Assembly (NCBI RefSeq): GCF_020805785.1
Contig: NZ_JAJGZV010000003.1
Location: 124,001-188,000 of the forward strand
From: Flavobacterium chungbukense
GTDB taxonomy: Bacteria; Bacteroidota; Bacteroidia; Flavobacteriales; Flavobacteriaceae
Length of the DNA: 64,000 nt
Reading direction: 5' to 3'
In this document: in pieces, positions 35,362 through 43,794 of the stretch
How positions within the stretch are numbered: position 1 is the stretch's first letter
How the letters are laid out: each line of letters opens with the position of its first letter
Program-made: the position numbers and the translations under genes
Notes under the pieces: model-generated
Databases searched by the model: none
What the model saw: only the letters and a program-made list of their open reading frames with translations
Told to the model about the DNA's origin: nothing

Positions 35362-36060
35362 AATATAAAAAATCAATCCTGCATTTAAGGTTTTCATATT
35401 GATTTTTTCGCCCGAAAGGGTGGTTGCCGAATTAAATAATGGACTTAAGCCATAATACAAATAAACATTCCATGTATTATATCCAGCAGCGATATATGGA
35501 CCATATTGAAACTTATTGATTGCCGCATTATTTTTTATTCTATATGTTTTTTCTCCATCGTCTAAAATTGAAGAATTCGAAAATATATAGCTTAGTTTGA
35601 CACCACCATAAATACGCCAGAATTTGGTGCTTTCGTAAGTTGAATTTCGCCATCTAAACTCTATCGGAAGATCTATAGAATATTGTTTATATCGATTAGA
35701 AACAAATTGTCCAGAATCGTTTACGCCATAAATAATTGCTCCTGAAGCATCTTGAGAGATGTTTAAATTTTGAAAATAGTTTTGATAGCTCAAACCTAAA
35801 CCTGTGGCTATTGCAATAGTTCTCGATTTATTAACCGGCATATCACGAAGAAAGCCTCCCGAAAGTCCTAGAGAAAACTTATTTTGTTTAAAATCAACCG
35901 GAATATCGGTAAACATATTATAAGTTACAGAAAAATAAAACTGATCCTCTCGATACAAAGAATCTATTTTTACTATTGGTTTTACTTCAGGTTTAACTTC
36001 TTCTTGTGCAAAAGAGTTTAAAAAACTAAGTAAAAATAAACAGCTGAAAATAATTCGCAT
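35356..36060 (-). CDS. Outer-membrane beta-barrel protein (PorT-like)
   Basis: The 234-residue protein has a signal peptide (MRIIFSCLFLLSFLNSFAQ) and amphipathic beta strands typical of an 8-stranded barrel (SLGLSGGFLRDMP, IATGLGLSYQNYF, YSIDLPIEFRWRN). It ends NAGLIFYIL. This fits the OMP_b-brl_2/PorT-like group. PorT is part of the type IX secretion machinery, but no other T9SS gene is nearby, so the role is not assigned. The gene overlaps the convergent membrane-protein gene at its 3' end. Confidence 0.75.
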   Translation of the reverse strand: MRIIFSCLFLLSFLNSFAQEEVKPEVKPIVKIDSLYREDQFYFSVTYNMFTDIPVDFKQNKFSLGLSGGFLRDMPVNKSRTIAIATGLGLSYQNYFQNLNISQDASGAIIYGVNDSGQFVSNRYKQYSIDLPIEFRWRNSTYESTKFWRIYGGVKLSYIFSNSSILDDGEKTYRIKNNAAINKFQYGPYIAAGYNTWNVYLYYGLSPLFNSATTLSGEKINMKTLNAGLIFYIL

Positions 36061-36267
36061 ATCGTAAGTTTGGTTTTAGAGAGATTTAAAATAAACGTTT
36101 TGTAAGTATATTTATTTCAAATACAAATATAATATAATGGTTTCTCTAGTAGCGTCAAGAAACAAAAATATTCTCTTTTCTATGTTGTATAAAATTAATT
36201 GCTGCGTTTTTTTCAATAAACAACCTTAAGAAGGCAAAAAATAAATTAATTTTCTATTTAATCTTTA

Positions 36268-36275
36268 TACCTTTG
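36268..36275 (+). promoter_or_regulatory. Candidate -7 element before the His/Cys protein
   Basis: TACCTTTG fits TAnnTTTG and lies 6 bp before the ATG at 36282, which would make the transcript nearly leaderless. No -33 TTG is seen at the right spacing. Confidence 0.35.
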
Positions 36276-36281
36276 CGGAGT

Positions 36282-36635
36282 ATGAAAAGAAAACAGCTCA
36301 TATTAAGTTTGTCTTTTGCTGTCACAATATTATTTTCCATATTGTTTCAGTCCATACATAGTTATGAGCATATCGTAAAACAGCTTTCAGAAAAACAATG
36401 CCATCATAACTATAATGATCCAAGTGGTGAAATAACACACCAGCATAATGATTTTGAGGTTTGTTTTGTTTGTAATTTTGCTCTTGGAAGTTATATTGTT
36501 CCAGAAATTTTTCAATTTCAATTTCATTCTTTTGAAAAAGAAATTCCTTATTTCTTACCATTTTCAGAGAAGATTTTCTCTATTTCAACTACTTCGTATT
36601 TGCTGCGAGGTCCGCCTTCAATTACAGTATCTTAA
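36282..36635 (+). CDS. Small His/Cys-rich exported protein upstream of a TonB receptor
   Basis: From the ATG at 36282 the protein is 117 residues. A basic start and one hydrophobic helix (LILSLSFAVTILFSILFQSIHSY) act as a signal or anchor. The middle has QCHHNYNDPSGEITHQHNDFEVCFVCNF, a cluster of His and Cys that could bind a transition metal. The C terminus has LRGPPS, seen in small proteins near ZnuD-like receptors. The receptor follows after 161 bp on the same strand. I do not recognise a named family; a metal-related role is inference. Confidence 0.65.
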   Translation: MKRKQLILSLSFAVTILFSILFQSIHSYEHIVKQLSEKQCHHNYNDPSGEITHQHNDFEVCFVCNFALGSYIVPEIFQFQFHSFEKEIPYFLPFSEKIFSISTTSYLLRGPPSITVS

Positions 36636-36697
36636 GTTTCGATTATTCGAAAAAAATCAAATTTCTTTTTATTTAAATTCAAATAACATTGAGTTTC

Positions 36698-36726
36698 CTA
36701 ATCCTATTTTTATCAAAAAGGATTAG
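36698..36726 (+). promoter_or_regulatory. Hairpin before the second TonB receptor
   Basis: CTAATCCT pairs with AGGATTAG, with additional T/A pairs inside. It lies between the His/Cys gene and the receptor. The 3' tract is only weakly T-rich, so it may be a partial terminator or attenuator. A second A/T hairpin is at 36745-36774. Confidence 0.45.
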
Positions 36727-36796
36727 AATGCTTTATTGTTGGTTTTTGATTTTTCATCTAAAGAAAAAATCAAATTAACTATAGCATCATTTTCAA

Positions 36797-39004
36797 ATGA
36801 AAAAATTTATAATTGCCCTTATTTTAGGGTTTTCGGGCATGCTTTCTGCTCAAAATTCGGTTTCAGGAACAGTAACCGACAACCAAAATCAACCTTTACC
36901 TGGCGTTTCTGTTTACGTACCAGAATTACATAAAGGAACAACAACAGACGCAAATGGAAAGTACGAATTGAACAATCTTCCAAACGGAGCTTTACGTCTT
37001 GCTTTTACTTATGTTGGATATGCCAATCAAAACAAAACAATTGCTAAATTATTAAAACAAAACACTTTAGATGTTACGCTTGAAGAATCTATTTTAGAAA
37101 TGGATGAAGTCGTAGTTTCGACGCCTTTCAACAAATTGCAATCGCAAAACGTAATGAAGATTGAGCACGAAAGCATTAAAACTTTACAGCAAAAAGGAAC
37201 CTCGACTTTGATTGAAGGTTTGGCTACAATTCCTGGAGTTTCGCAGATTTCAACTGGAACTTCAATCGGAAAACCTGTTATTCGCGGACTTAGCGGAAAT
37301 CGTGTTTTGGTGTATTCACAAGGCGTTCGTATCGAAAATCAGCAGTTTGGAGACGAACATGGTTTAGGTTTAAATGACGCTGGTATTGAAAGTGTTGAAG
37401 TTATAAAAGGACCAGCTTCTTTGTTATATGGCTCTGATGCTTTGGGAGGAGTCTTATATTTTAATCCTGAAAAGTTTGCTGATGCTGGAGATTTTAAAGC
37501 TAATTTCAGTCAAAAATATTTTACGAATACTCAAGGAAGCAATTCTTCAATAGGATTAAAAACTTCTACCGAAAACTGGAAATTTTTGGCTCGCGGAAGT
37601 TATAACACACACTCTGATTATAAAATTGCTGACGGCGACCGTGTAACCAATTCACGTTATAATGAAACCGATTTTAAAACTGGAATTGGATACAGTAATT
37701 CAACTTTCTCAAGTGTTTTAAGATACAACTACAATAAACTGGATATCGGAATTCCAGAAGACGGAATTGCAGAACAATCATCAAGCAAAGACACCCAATT
37801 TCCGAGACAGGGAATTTTCAATCATTTGTTGAGTTTGAATAATGTTATCTTTTTTGAAAACTCAAAATTAGATGTTGATTTAGGTTATATCGCAAACGAC
37901 AGAAGCGAATTTGAAGACAGCAATGAAGCTTCTCTTCACATGAAATTGAACACTTTCAATTACAACGCAAAATACCATTTCCCAAAATTTGGAAAAATTG
38001 AAACTATTGTTGGAGTTCAAGGAATGCATCAAACCAATAAAAATTCTGGAGAAGAATATTTAATTCCAGATGCTACAACAAACGATTTTGGTGTTTTTGG
38101 AACTGCAAATTACGAGTGGAACAGCAACGTTTTGCAAGCTGGATTACGTTTTGACAACAGAAATGTTACGTCAATCGCGCACGGAAATGAAGGCGAAGAA
38201 GGTTATTTCTTGCCACTTGACAAATCTTTTGACAGCTTTAATGCTTCTTTAGGTTATAAAACCAAATTGGCAGAACCATTAACGCTTCGACTAAATGTTG
38301 CTACAGGATTTAGAGCGCCAAATTTAGCAGAATTGACTTCAAATGGTGTTCATGAAGGAACAAACCGTTATGAAATTGGAAATGCTAATTTGAAAACAGA
38401 GCAAAATGTTCAAACCGATTTAAATTTAGAATACAAAAACACACATTTTGAGTTCTTCGTTAACGGATTTTACAATCATGTAAATAATTACATCTACACA
38501 TCTCCAACTGGAGAACTTCGTGACGATAATGACGTTTTTGCCTATGTACAAGATAATGCACAATTATATGGTGGTGAAGTTGGTCTGCATTTTCACCCAC
38601 ATCCCCTAGATTGGTTGCATTTTGAAACTAGTTTTGAAACGGTAACAGGTAAAAAAGACAACAACGATTATCTGCCTTTAATTCCTGCAAACAACTGGAA
38701 TAATACACTTAGAACAGAATTTAATATCAAAAACTTTTTAAGCGAAGGTTTTGCCTCCTTAAACGTTTCTTCGACTTTCAGCCAAGATAATGTGAGTGGT
38801 TTTGAAACAGCTTCTAAAGGTTACACTTTGGTAAATTTAGGTTTTGGAGGTACTGTAAAACTTGGGAAAACGGCTTTCGATATTAACCTAAACGGAAACA
38901 ATTTATTTGATAAAAAATATATTGCACACCTTTCTAGATTGAAAACAGACGGAATTCCAAATATTGGAAGAAACATCGTTTTGGGAGTTAATTTTAACCT
39001 GTAA
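36797..39004 (+). CDS. TonB-dependent receptor with CarboxypepD_reg-like domain
   Basis: The 735-residue receptor has a signal peptide, then a CarboxypepD_reg-like beta-sandwich (SGTVTDNQNQPLPGVSVYVP, about 22-95). The TonB box region is LEMDEVVVSTPFNK and the plug has KPVIRGLSGNRVLV and VEVIKGPASLLYGSDALGG. The barrel ends NIVLGVNFNL. The DEHGL motif and the HFHPHPLDWLHFE loop match ZnuD-type zinc receptors. A His/Cys-rich gene precedes it. Zinc or another transition metal is likely, by inference. The other receptor in this window (325-2532) has the same length but lacks the N-terminal domain. Confidence 0.85.
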   Translation: MKKFIIALILGFSGMLSAQNSVSGTVTDNQNQPLPGVSVYVPELHKGTTTDANGKYELNNLPNGALRLAFTYVGYANQNKTIAKLLKQNTLDVTLEESILEMDEVVVSTPFNKLQSQNVMKIEHESIKTLQQKGTSTLIEGLATIPGVSQISTGTSIGKPVIRGLSGNRVLVYSQGVRIENQQFGDEHGLGLNDAGIESVEVIKGPASLLYGSDALGGVLYFNPEKFADAGDFKANFSQKYFTNTQGSNSSIGLKTSTENWKFLARGSYNTHSDYKIADGDRVTNSRYNETDFKTGIGYSNSTFSSVLRYNYNKLDIGIPEDGIAEQSSSKDTQFPRQGIFNHLLSLNNVIFFENSKLDVDLGYIANDRSEFEDSNEASLHMKLNTFNYNAKYHFPKFGKIETIVGVQGMHQTNKNSGEEYLIPDATTNDFGVFGTANYEWNSNVLQAGLRFDNRNVTSIAHGNEGEEGYFLPLDKSFDSFNASLGYKTKLAEPLTLRLNVATGFRAPNLAELTSNGVHEGTNRYEIGNANLKTEQNVQTDLNLEYKNTHFEFFVNGFYNHVNNYIYTSPTGELRDDNDVFAYVQDNAQLYGGEVGLHFHPHPLDWLHFETSFETVTGKKDNNDYLPLIPANNWNNTLRTEFNIKNFLSEGFASLNVSSTFSQDNVSGFETASKGYTLVNLGFGGTVKLGKTAFDINLNGNNLFDKKYIAHLSRLKTDGIPNIGRNIVLGVNFNL

Positions 39005-39010
39005 CATTTT

Positions 39011-39083
39011 TAAACCATATAAGTCTTATAAGTAAATATAATCTGTTTATATTAAATGAACTTATATTACTTATATGGTTTAA
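39011..39083. repeat. ACCATATAAG element, copy 4
   Basis: TAAACCATATAAG at the left is answered by CTTATATGGTTTA at the right, in a 73-bp element. It is the most compact copy. It lies between the receptor and the prolyl oligopeptidase; an in-frame ATG inside it (39056) is not the peptidase start. Confidence 0.85.
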
Positions 39084-39145
39084 TTTTATCATTTATCTTT
39101 TACAACAAAAAGTTCTATTTTTGTTACAACAGACAAAAACTAATT

Positions 39146-41248
39146 ATGAAAAAAACATTTTTATTAATGGCACTTACAACTGCAGGAGTTTCATTTGGAC
39201 AAATCAAATATCCTGAAACTAAAAAAGGAGAAACCGTTGATGTATATTTTGATACAAAAGTGAGCGATCCTTACCGCTGGCTTGAAGACGACAAATCTGC
39301 TGAAACTGGAGCTTGGGTGAAAGCTGAAAACGAAGTAACGTACGGCTACTTAAATCAAATCCCATTTCGTGACGAACTAAAAAAACGAATGGAAAAACTT
39401 TGGAATTACGAAAAAATCGGTGCTCCATACAAAGAAGGACAATTTACATATTTTTCTAAAAATAACGGTCTTCAAAATCAATCTGTTGTTTACAGAAAAG
39501 ATAAAAACGGAAAAGAAGAGGTTTTCTTAGATCCGAATACTTTTTCGAAAGACGGAACAACTTCTCTTGGCGGTTTAGATTTTTCTAAAGATGGTAACAA
39601 AGCTGCATACGCCATCTCTGAAGGCGGAAGCGACTGGAGAAAAGTAATTATTATTGATGCTGTTTCTAAAAAAGTTTTAGAAGATACTTTGGTTGATGTA
39701 AAGTTCAGCGGGATTTCATGGCATGGAAATGAAGGTTTCTATTACTCTAGTTATGAAAAACCAAAAGGAAGCGAATTATCTGCTAAAACAGATCAGCACA
39801 AATTGTATTTTCATAAATTAGGAACTTCTCAAAAAGACGATAAAGTAATTTTTGGAGCAGATCAGAAAAGAAGATATGTTGGGGGTCACGTTACTGAAGA
39901 TGATCGTTATTTGATTATTACTGCGGCGAACTCTACTTACGGAAACGAACTTTACATTAAAGACTTAACGAAACCAAATAGCCCAATTGTTACGATTGTA
40001 GATAATTTTAATGCTGAGAATTCAATTATTGAAAATGAAGGAACAAAATTATTCATTCACACTGATTATAATGCGCCAAACGGTCGCGTTGTTACTGTAG
40101 ATGCGGCAAGTCCAAAAGTAGAAAACTGGAAAGATTTTATCAAAGAAACTGACAATGTTTTAGCTCCAGCAACTGGTGCCGGATATTTCTTTGCTAATTA
40201 TACCAAAGATGCTGTTTCGTTTGTACAACAATATGATTACAATGGAAAATTAGTTCGTGAAATTAAACTTCCGGCTGTTGGTTCTGCAGGAGGATTTGGC
40301 GGAAAGAAAGACGACAAAATCTTGTATTACAGTTTTACAAATTATACAACTCCAGGAAGCATATACTCTTTCGAACCAAAATCTGGTAAATCTGAAGTGT
40401 ATCAAAAACCAAAAGTTGATTTCAAAAGTGACGATTACGAGTCTAAACAAGTATTCTATACTTCAAAAGACGGCACGAAAGTTCCTATGATTATTACTTA
40501 TAAAAAAGGAACAAAACTAGATGGCAAAAATCCAACTATTCTTTATGGCTACGGTGGATTCAATGTTAGTTTAACACCTAGTTTTAGTATTGCAAATGCA
40601 GTTTGGATGGAAAACGGAGGCGTTTATGCCGTTGCCAATTTAAGAGGTGGTGGTGAATACGGAAAAAAATGGCATGATGCAGGAACGAAATTGCAAAAGC
40701 AAAATGTTTTTGATGATTTTATCGCTGCAGCTGAATATTTAATAGCTCAAAAATATACTTCATCTGATTATTTAGCGATTCGCGGAGGTTCTAATGGAGG
40801 TTTATTAGTTGGTGCAACAATGACACAGCGTCCTGATTTGATGAAAGTAGCTTTACCAGCAGTTGGAGTTATGGATATGCTTCGTTACAATGCTTTTACA
40901 GCGGGCGCTGGATGGGCATTTGATTACGGAACGGCTCAGGACAACAAAGAAATGTTTGAATATTTAAAAGGTTATTCTCCTGTTCACAATGTTAAAAAAG
41001 GAACTAAATATCCTGCTACGATGGTAACAACTGGAGATCATGATGATCGTGTTGTCCCAGCACACAGTTTTAAATTTGCTTCTGAATTGCAAGAAAAACA
41101 AACTGGAGAAAATCCAGTTTTAATTAGAATTGATGTTAAAGCAGGTCACGGCGCAGGAAAATCTGTTGCGGCTACAATTCAGGAAAATGTAGACATTCAA
41201 GCTTTCACGCTTTACAATATGGGTTTTAAAGCTTTACCTAAGAAGTAA
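39146..41248 (+). CDS. Prolyl oligopeptidase family serine peptidase (S9A)
   Basis: From the ATG at 39146 the protein has 700 residues and a signal peptide ([18 protein letters not shown]). The N-terminal part ([28 protein letters not shown]) and the seven-bladed propeller are typical of S9A. The alpha/beta-hydrolase domain has catalytic Ser549 in GGSNGGLL, the Asp in [12 protein letters not shown] and the His in GHGAG. It cleaves short peptides after proline, probably in the periplasm. The gene is flanked by palindromic elements on both sides. Confidence 0.95.
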   Translation: MKKTFLLMALTTAGVSFGQIKYPETKKGETVDVYFDTKVSDPYRWLEDDKSAETGAWVKAENEVTYGYLNQIPFRDELKKRMEKLWNYEKIGAPYKEGQFTYFSKNNGLQNQSVVYRKDKNGKEEVFLDPNTFSKDGTTSLGGLDFSKDGNKAAYAISEGGSDWRKVIIIDAVSKKVLEDTLVDVKFSGISWHGNEGFYYSSYEKPKGSELSAKTDQHKLYFHKLGTSQKDDKVIFGADQKRRYVGGHVTEDDRYLIITAANSTYGNELYIKDLTKPNSPIVTIVDNFNAENSIIENEGTKLFIHTDYNAPNGRVVTVDAASPKVENWKDFIKETDNVLAPATGAGYFFANYTKDAVSFVQQYDYNGKLVREIKLPAVGSAGGFGGKKDDKILYYSFTNYTTPGSIYSFEPKSGKSEVYQKPKVDFKSDDYESKQVFYTSKDGTKVPMIITYKKGTKLDGKNPTILYGYGGFNVSLTPSFSIANAVWMENGGVYAVANLRGGGEYGKKWHDAGTKLQKQNVFDDFIAAAEYLIAQKYTSSDYLAIRGGSNGGLLVGATMTQRPDLMKVALPAVGVMDMLRYNAFTAGAGWAFDYGTAQDNKEMFEYLKGYSPVHNVKKGTKYPATMVTTGDHDDRVVPAHSFKFASELQEKQTGENPVLIRIDVKAGHGAGKSVAATIQENVDIQAFTLYNMGFKALPKK

Positions 41249-41270
41249 AATTTTAAACTAGATTTTTTTA

Positions 41271-41462
41271 GCCACGAATTGCACTAATTTCCACGAATTT
41301 AAATTGCGAGGAATGTGTAATTCGTGGTTATTTTTTTGCCACAGATTAAAATGATTTAAAATGATTTTAAGATCTATGCGTTACTTTTGTAATCTGTGGA
41401 AATTCTTTTAATCTGTGGCAAACTTCAAAAAATAATTCGTGGAGATTAGTGTAATTCGTGGC
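41271..41462. repeat. Long AGCCACGAATT element with nested repeat
   Basis: GCCACGAATT at the left pairs with AATTCGTGGC at the right, and ACGAATT motifs recur inside. The GCCACAGATT palindrome at 41338-41419 is nested within it. The 252-bp gap between the peptidase and the oxidoreductase holds nothing else except a TAAATTTG (41473-41480), which is a candidate -7 element. Confidence 0.8.
41338..41419. repeat. Nested GCCACAGATT palindrome
   Basis: GCCACAGATT and AATCTGTGGC form the ends, with a further internal AATCTGTGG copy. It matches the element at 20048-20097 in its arms and lies inside the AGCCACGAATT element. Confidence 0.8.
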
Positions 41463-41500
41463 AAACCTTTTTTAAATTTGAAAAACTTAAAACTTAAACC

Positions 41501-42496
41501 ATGAAAATTATAAAATGGGGAATTATAGGGTGCGGTAATGTAACCGAAGTAAAAAGCGGACCAGCTTTTCAGAAAGCTCCAAATTCTGCTTTAGTTGCTG
41601 TTATGCGAAGAGATGCAGCGCTTGCCGAAGATTACGCAAAACGCCATAATGTTCCTAAATGGTATTCGAATGCTATAGATTTAATAAACGATCCAGAAGT
41701 TGATGCAGTTTACATTGCTACTCCTCCATCCTCTCATAAAGAATACACTATTTTATGCGCGAAAGCCGGAAAACCAGTTTATGTAGAAAAACCGATGGCT
41801 TTAACTTTTGAAGAATGCAACGAAATGATCAGTGTCTGCAAAGAACATAATGTTCCTTTATTTGTTGCTTATTACAGAAGAGCTTTGCCTCGATTTTTAA
41901 AAATTAAAGAAATAATTGATGAAGGAAAACTAGGAAACATTCGACATGTAAATTGCGTTTTGTATCATCCGTTCGAAAAGCGTTATGATGATGAAATCAA
42001 TCTTCCTTGGACAGTTCTTCCACATATTTCTGGAGGCGGAATTTTTGTTGATCTTGCCTGTCATACTTTAGATTTTCTAGATTTTGTTTTAGGTCCGATA
42101 AAATCTGTGCGCGGACATGCAACTTCTCAGTTAAAAGCTTATCCTTCGGAAGATGCAGTTTCGATGTCATTTTTGTTTGAAAACGGAATTCACGGATCCG
42201 GAATTTGGAATTTCGCCAGTTTTGAACGTTACGACAATACCGAAATTGTAGGTGATAAAGGAAAAATTTCTTTCTCTACTTTTGGAAATGATCCCCTTCA
42301 TATTCAATATACAAATGGAGAAAAAGAAAGTATTACAATAGAAAACCCGTTACATATCCAACAGCCTTTTATTGAAACTGTAATGGCAGAACTTTTAGGA
42401 AAAGAAGGCGCTTCGGCTTCAAAAGGAGTTTCTGGTTCTAGAACAACTTGGGTTATTGATCAAGTTTTAAAAGAATTTAGAGAGTCTGAATCTTAG
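41501..42496 (+). CDS. Gfo/Idh/MocA-family oxidoreductase
   Basis: The 331-residue enzyme has an N-terminal Rossmann fold (IIKWGIIGCGNVTEVKSGPAF) and the family segment YIATPPSSHKEYTI followed by YVEKPMALT. The central lysine EKP is the usual catalytic Lys. The C-terminal domain contains HISGGGIFVDLACHTLDFLDFVLG. Members oxidise or reduce sugars and inositols with NAD(P). The substrate is unknown. The gene stands alone. Confidence 0.9.
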   Translation: MKIIKWGIIGCGNVTEVKSGPAFQKAPNSALVAVMRRDAALAEDYAKRHNVPKWYSNAIDLINDPEVDAVYIATPPSSHKEYTILCAKAGKPVYVEKPMALTFEECNEMISVCKEHNVPLFVAYYRRALPRFLKIKEIIDEGKLGNIRHVNCVLYHPFEKRYDDEINLPWTVLPHISGGGIFVDLACHTLDFLDFVLGPIKSVRGHATSQLKAYPSEDAVSMSFLFENGIHGSGIWNFASFERYDNTEIVGDKGKISFSTFGNDPLHIQYTNGEKESITIENPLHIQQPFIETVMAELLGKEGASASKGVSGSRTTWVIDQVLKEFRESES

Positions 42497-42533
42497 CGTT
42501 GTCACTCTGAGCGAAGTCGAAGAGCAAGTAGTA

Positions 42534-42612
42534 TTTGTCATTTCGACTGAAAGGACAAATCTCACTTGGGAATCTACAAAGATTAACAGAATTCTTTATT
42601 GGAAATGACAAA
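42534..42612. repeat. GTCATTTCGA palindrome related to 11961-12065
   Basis: TTTGTCATTTC and GAAATGACAAA form the ends, and GGGAATCTACAAAGATT inside matches 16 of 17 positions at 11994-12010. A partial TCACTCTGAGCGAAGTCGAA copy lies just upstream (42501-42520). This is a diverged member of the same family. Confidence 0.7.
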
Positions 42613-42616
42613 AAAC

Positions 42617-42651
42617 AAAAAAGAGGATATATTTTGAATATCCTCTTTTTT
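42617..42651. terminator. Bidirectional terminator
   Basis: AAAAAAGAGGATAT pairs perfectly with ATATCCTCTTTTTT around ATTTTGA. It lies between the converging oxidoreductase and outer-membrane protein genes and carries T-tracts in both directions. Confidence 0.85.
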
Positions 42652-42674
42652 ATAAACTATAATAATGGAATAAA

Positions 42675-43616
42675 TTATAGGCTGTATTTTAAACCAATTG
42701 TTAAACCAATACCTGAAATTCCCACAAAAGAACTAATATCATCAGTAGCTCTTGAATCATCAAAACCTGCAGCGTTAGTTACTTTACTGTTAGAATCTGT
42801 AGTTAATTGACTTACATAATTAGTATGGATTGCAGAATATGAAGCATCTTGTCTAAAAGTAGAAGGAGTGTGTAATTTATCAACTCCATTTTCAGTAAAT
42901 ATAGTAGTTTCTTTAGTTTTTCCGTGAACTGTAAAATTTCTATATTCAATCTCAGCAAATAAAGCAATTTTTTTACCCAACTTATAAGAAGATCCTATTG
43001 CAGCCATAAATCCAATAGTTGGATTAGGTTTTACAACATCTTCTGAATACGTAGTTGCCAATACTCCTTGCGCAGTCGAATATTGACGATTGGTTTCGAT
43101 AGTTAAATCTCCATGTATAGGAACAATAACACCTACTTTTGTATAAGGTTCAAATCCTTTAGCTTCTCCTAAAAACAATACTAGCGATGGTGATAAATCC
43201 CAAGCTCTAATTTTTCCTACTGCATCTCCGCTCACAAAAATATTTGTTGGAGTTGTAGCAACTAAACGATTTGTGGTTTCAACCATTAATTTATCAGCAC
43301 TAGAATAATAGTTAATTCCCATTTCAACACCTAAACGTGTAGAAAAACGGTAACCAGCAGTTAGTCCAGAACGGAAACCTTCTCCAAAAGAACCGTGATT
43401 AGTTTTTCTAGAAATTAAAGTAGTCCCATTAGGACCATAAACGTCTGTATTAGGCAATTGACCGTTTACAATTGGAAATTCTGTTGCTGCTGTTTGAAGA
43501 AAATATGATCCTCCTAATTTAAAATACCAGCTTTCTGGTTTGTCCACTTGTTCAGTTTGCGCCATCATGGTCATTGAGCAAACTAATAATCCTAATAAAA
43601 ATAGGTTCTTTTTCAT
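42675..43616 (-). CDS. Outer-membrane beta-barrel protein
   Basis: The 313-residue protein has a signal peptide (MKKNLFLLGLLVCSMTMMAQ) and repeated amphipathic strands (WYFKLGGSYFLQ, SGLTAGYRFSTRLGVEMGINYY, IALFAEIEYRNFTVHG). It ends FVGISGIGLTIGLKYSL with the terminal strand of a barrel. It belongs to the broad porin/OmpW-like group of Bacteroidota; the role is unknown. The 5' region has a TAAGTTTG (43640-43647, minus strand) as a candidate -7 element. Confidence 0.75.
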   Translation of the reverse strand: MKKNLFLLGLLVCSMTMMAQTEQVDKPESWYFKLGGSYFLQTAATEFPIVNGQLPNTDVYGPNGTTLISRKTNHGSFGEGFRSGLTAGYRFSTRLGVEMGINYYSSADKLMVETTNRLVATTPTNIFVSGDAVGKIRAWDLSPSLVLFLGEAKGFEPYTKVGVIVPIHGDLTIETNRQYSTAQGVLATTYSEDVVKPNPTIGFMAAIGSSYKLGKKIALFAEIEYRNFTVHGKTKETTIFTENGVDKLHTPSTFRQDASYSAIHTNYVSQLTTDSNSKVTNAAGFDDSRATDDISSFVGISGIGLTIGLKYSL

Positions 43617-43794
43617 AATTCTGATTTAATTAATTTATACAAACTTAGAATATTTAAACACATTCTTACAGTTTGCAAAGTTAGACTTGGAACGAAATCG
43701 TTGTAATTTCGGGCAATATTACTAAAAAAGTATTATGCATGCATATTTTTAACATAAAAAATTAACATGTGTTTAAATTTTAACTGTTAATTTT

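Noticed and set aside
35356..36060. Type IX secretion gene porT
   Set aside because: Only a general beta-barrel resemblance and no other T9SS gene nearby, so the name is not assigned.
39056..39145. Upstream ATG of the prolyl oligopeptidase
   Set aside because: It lies inside an ACCATATAAG element, and the signal peptide starts at 39146.
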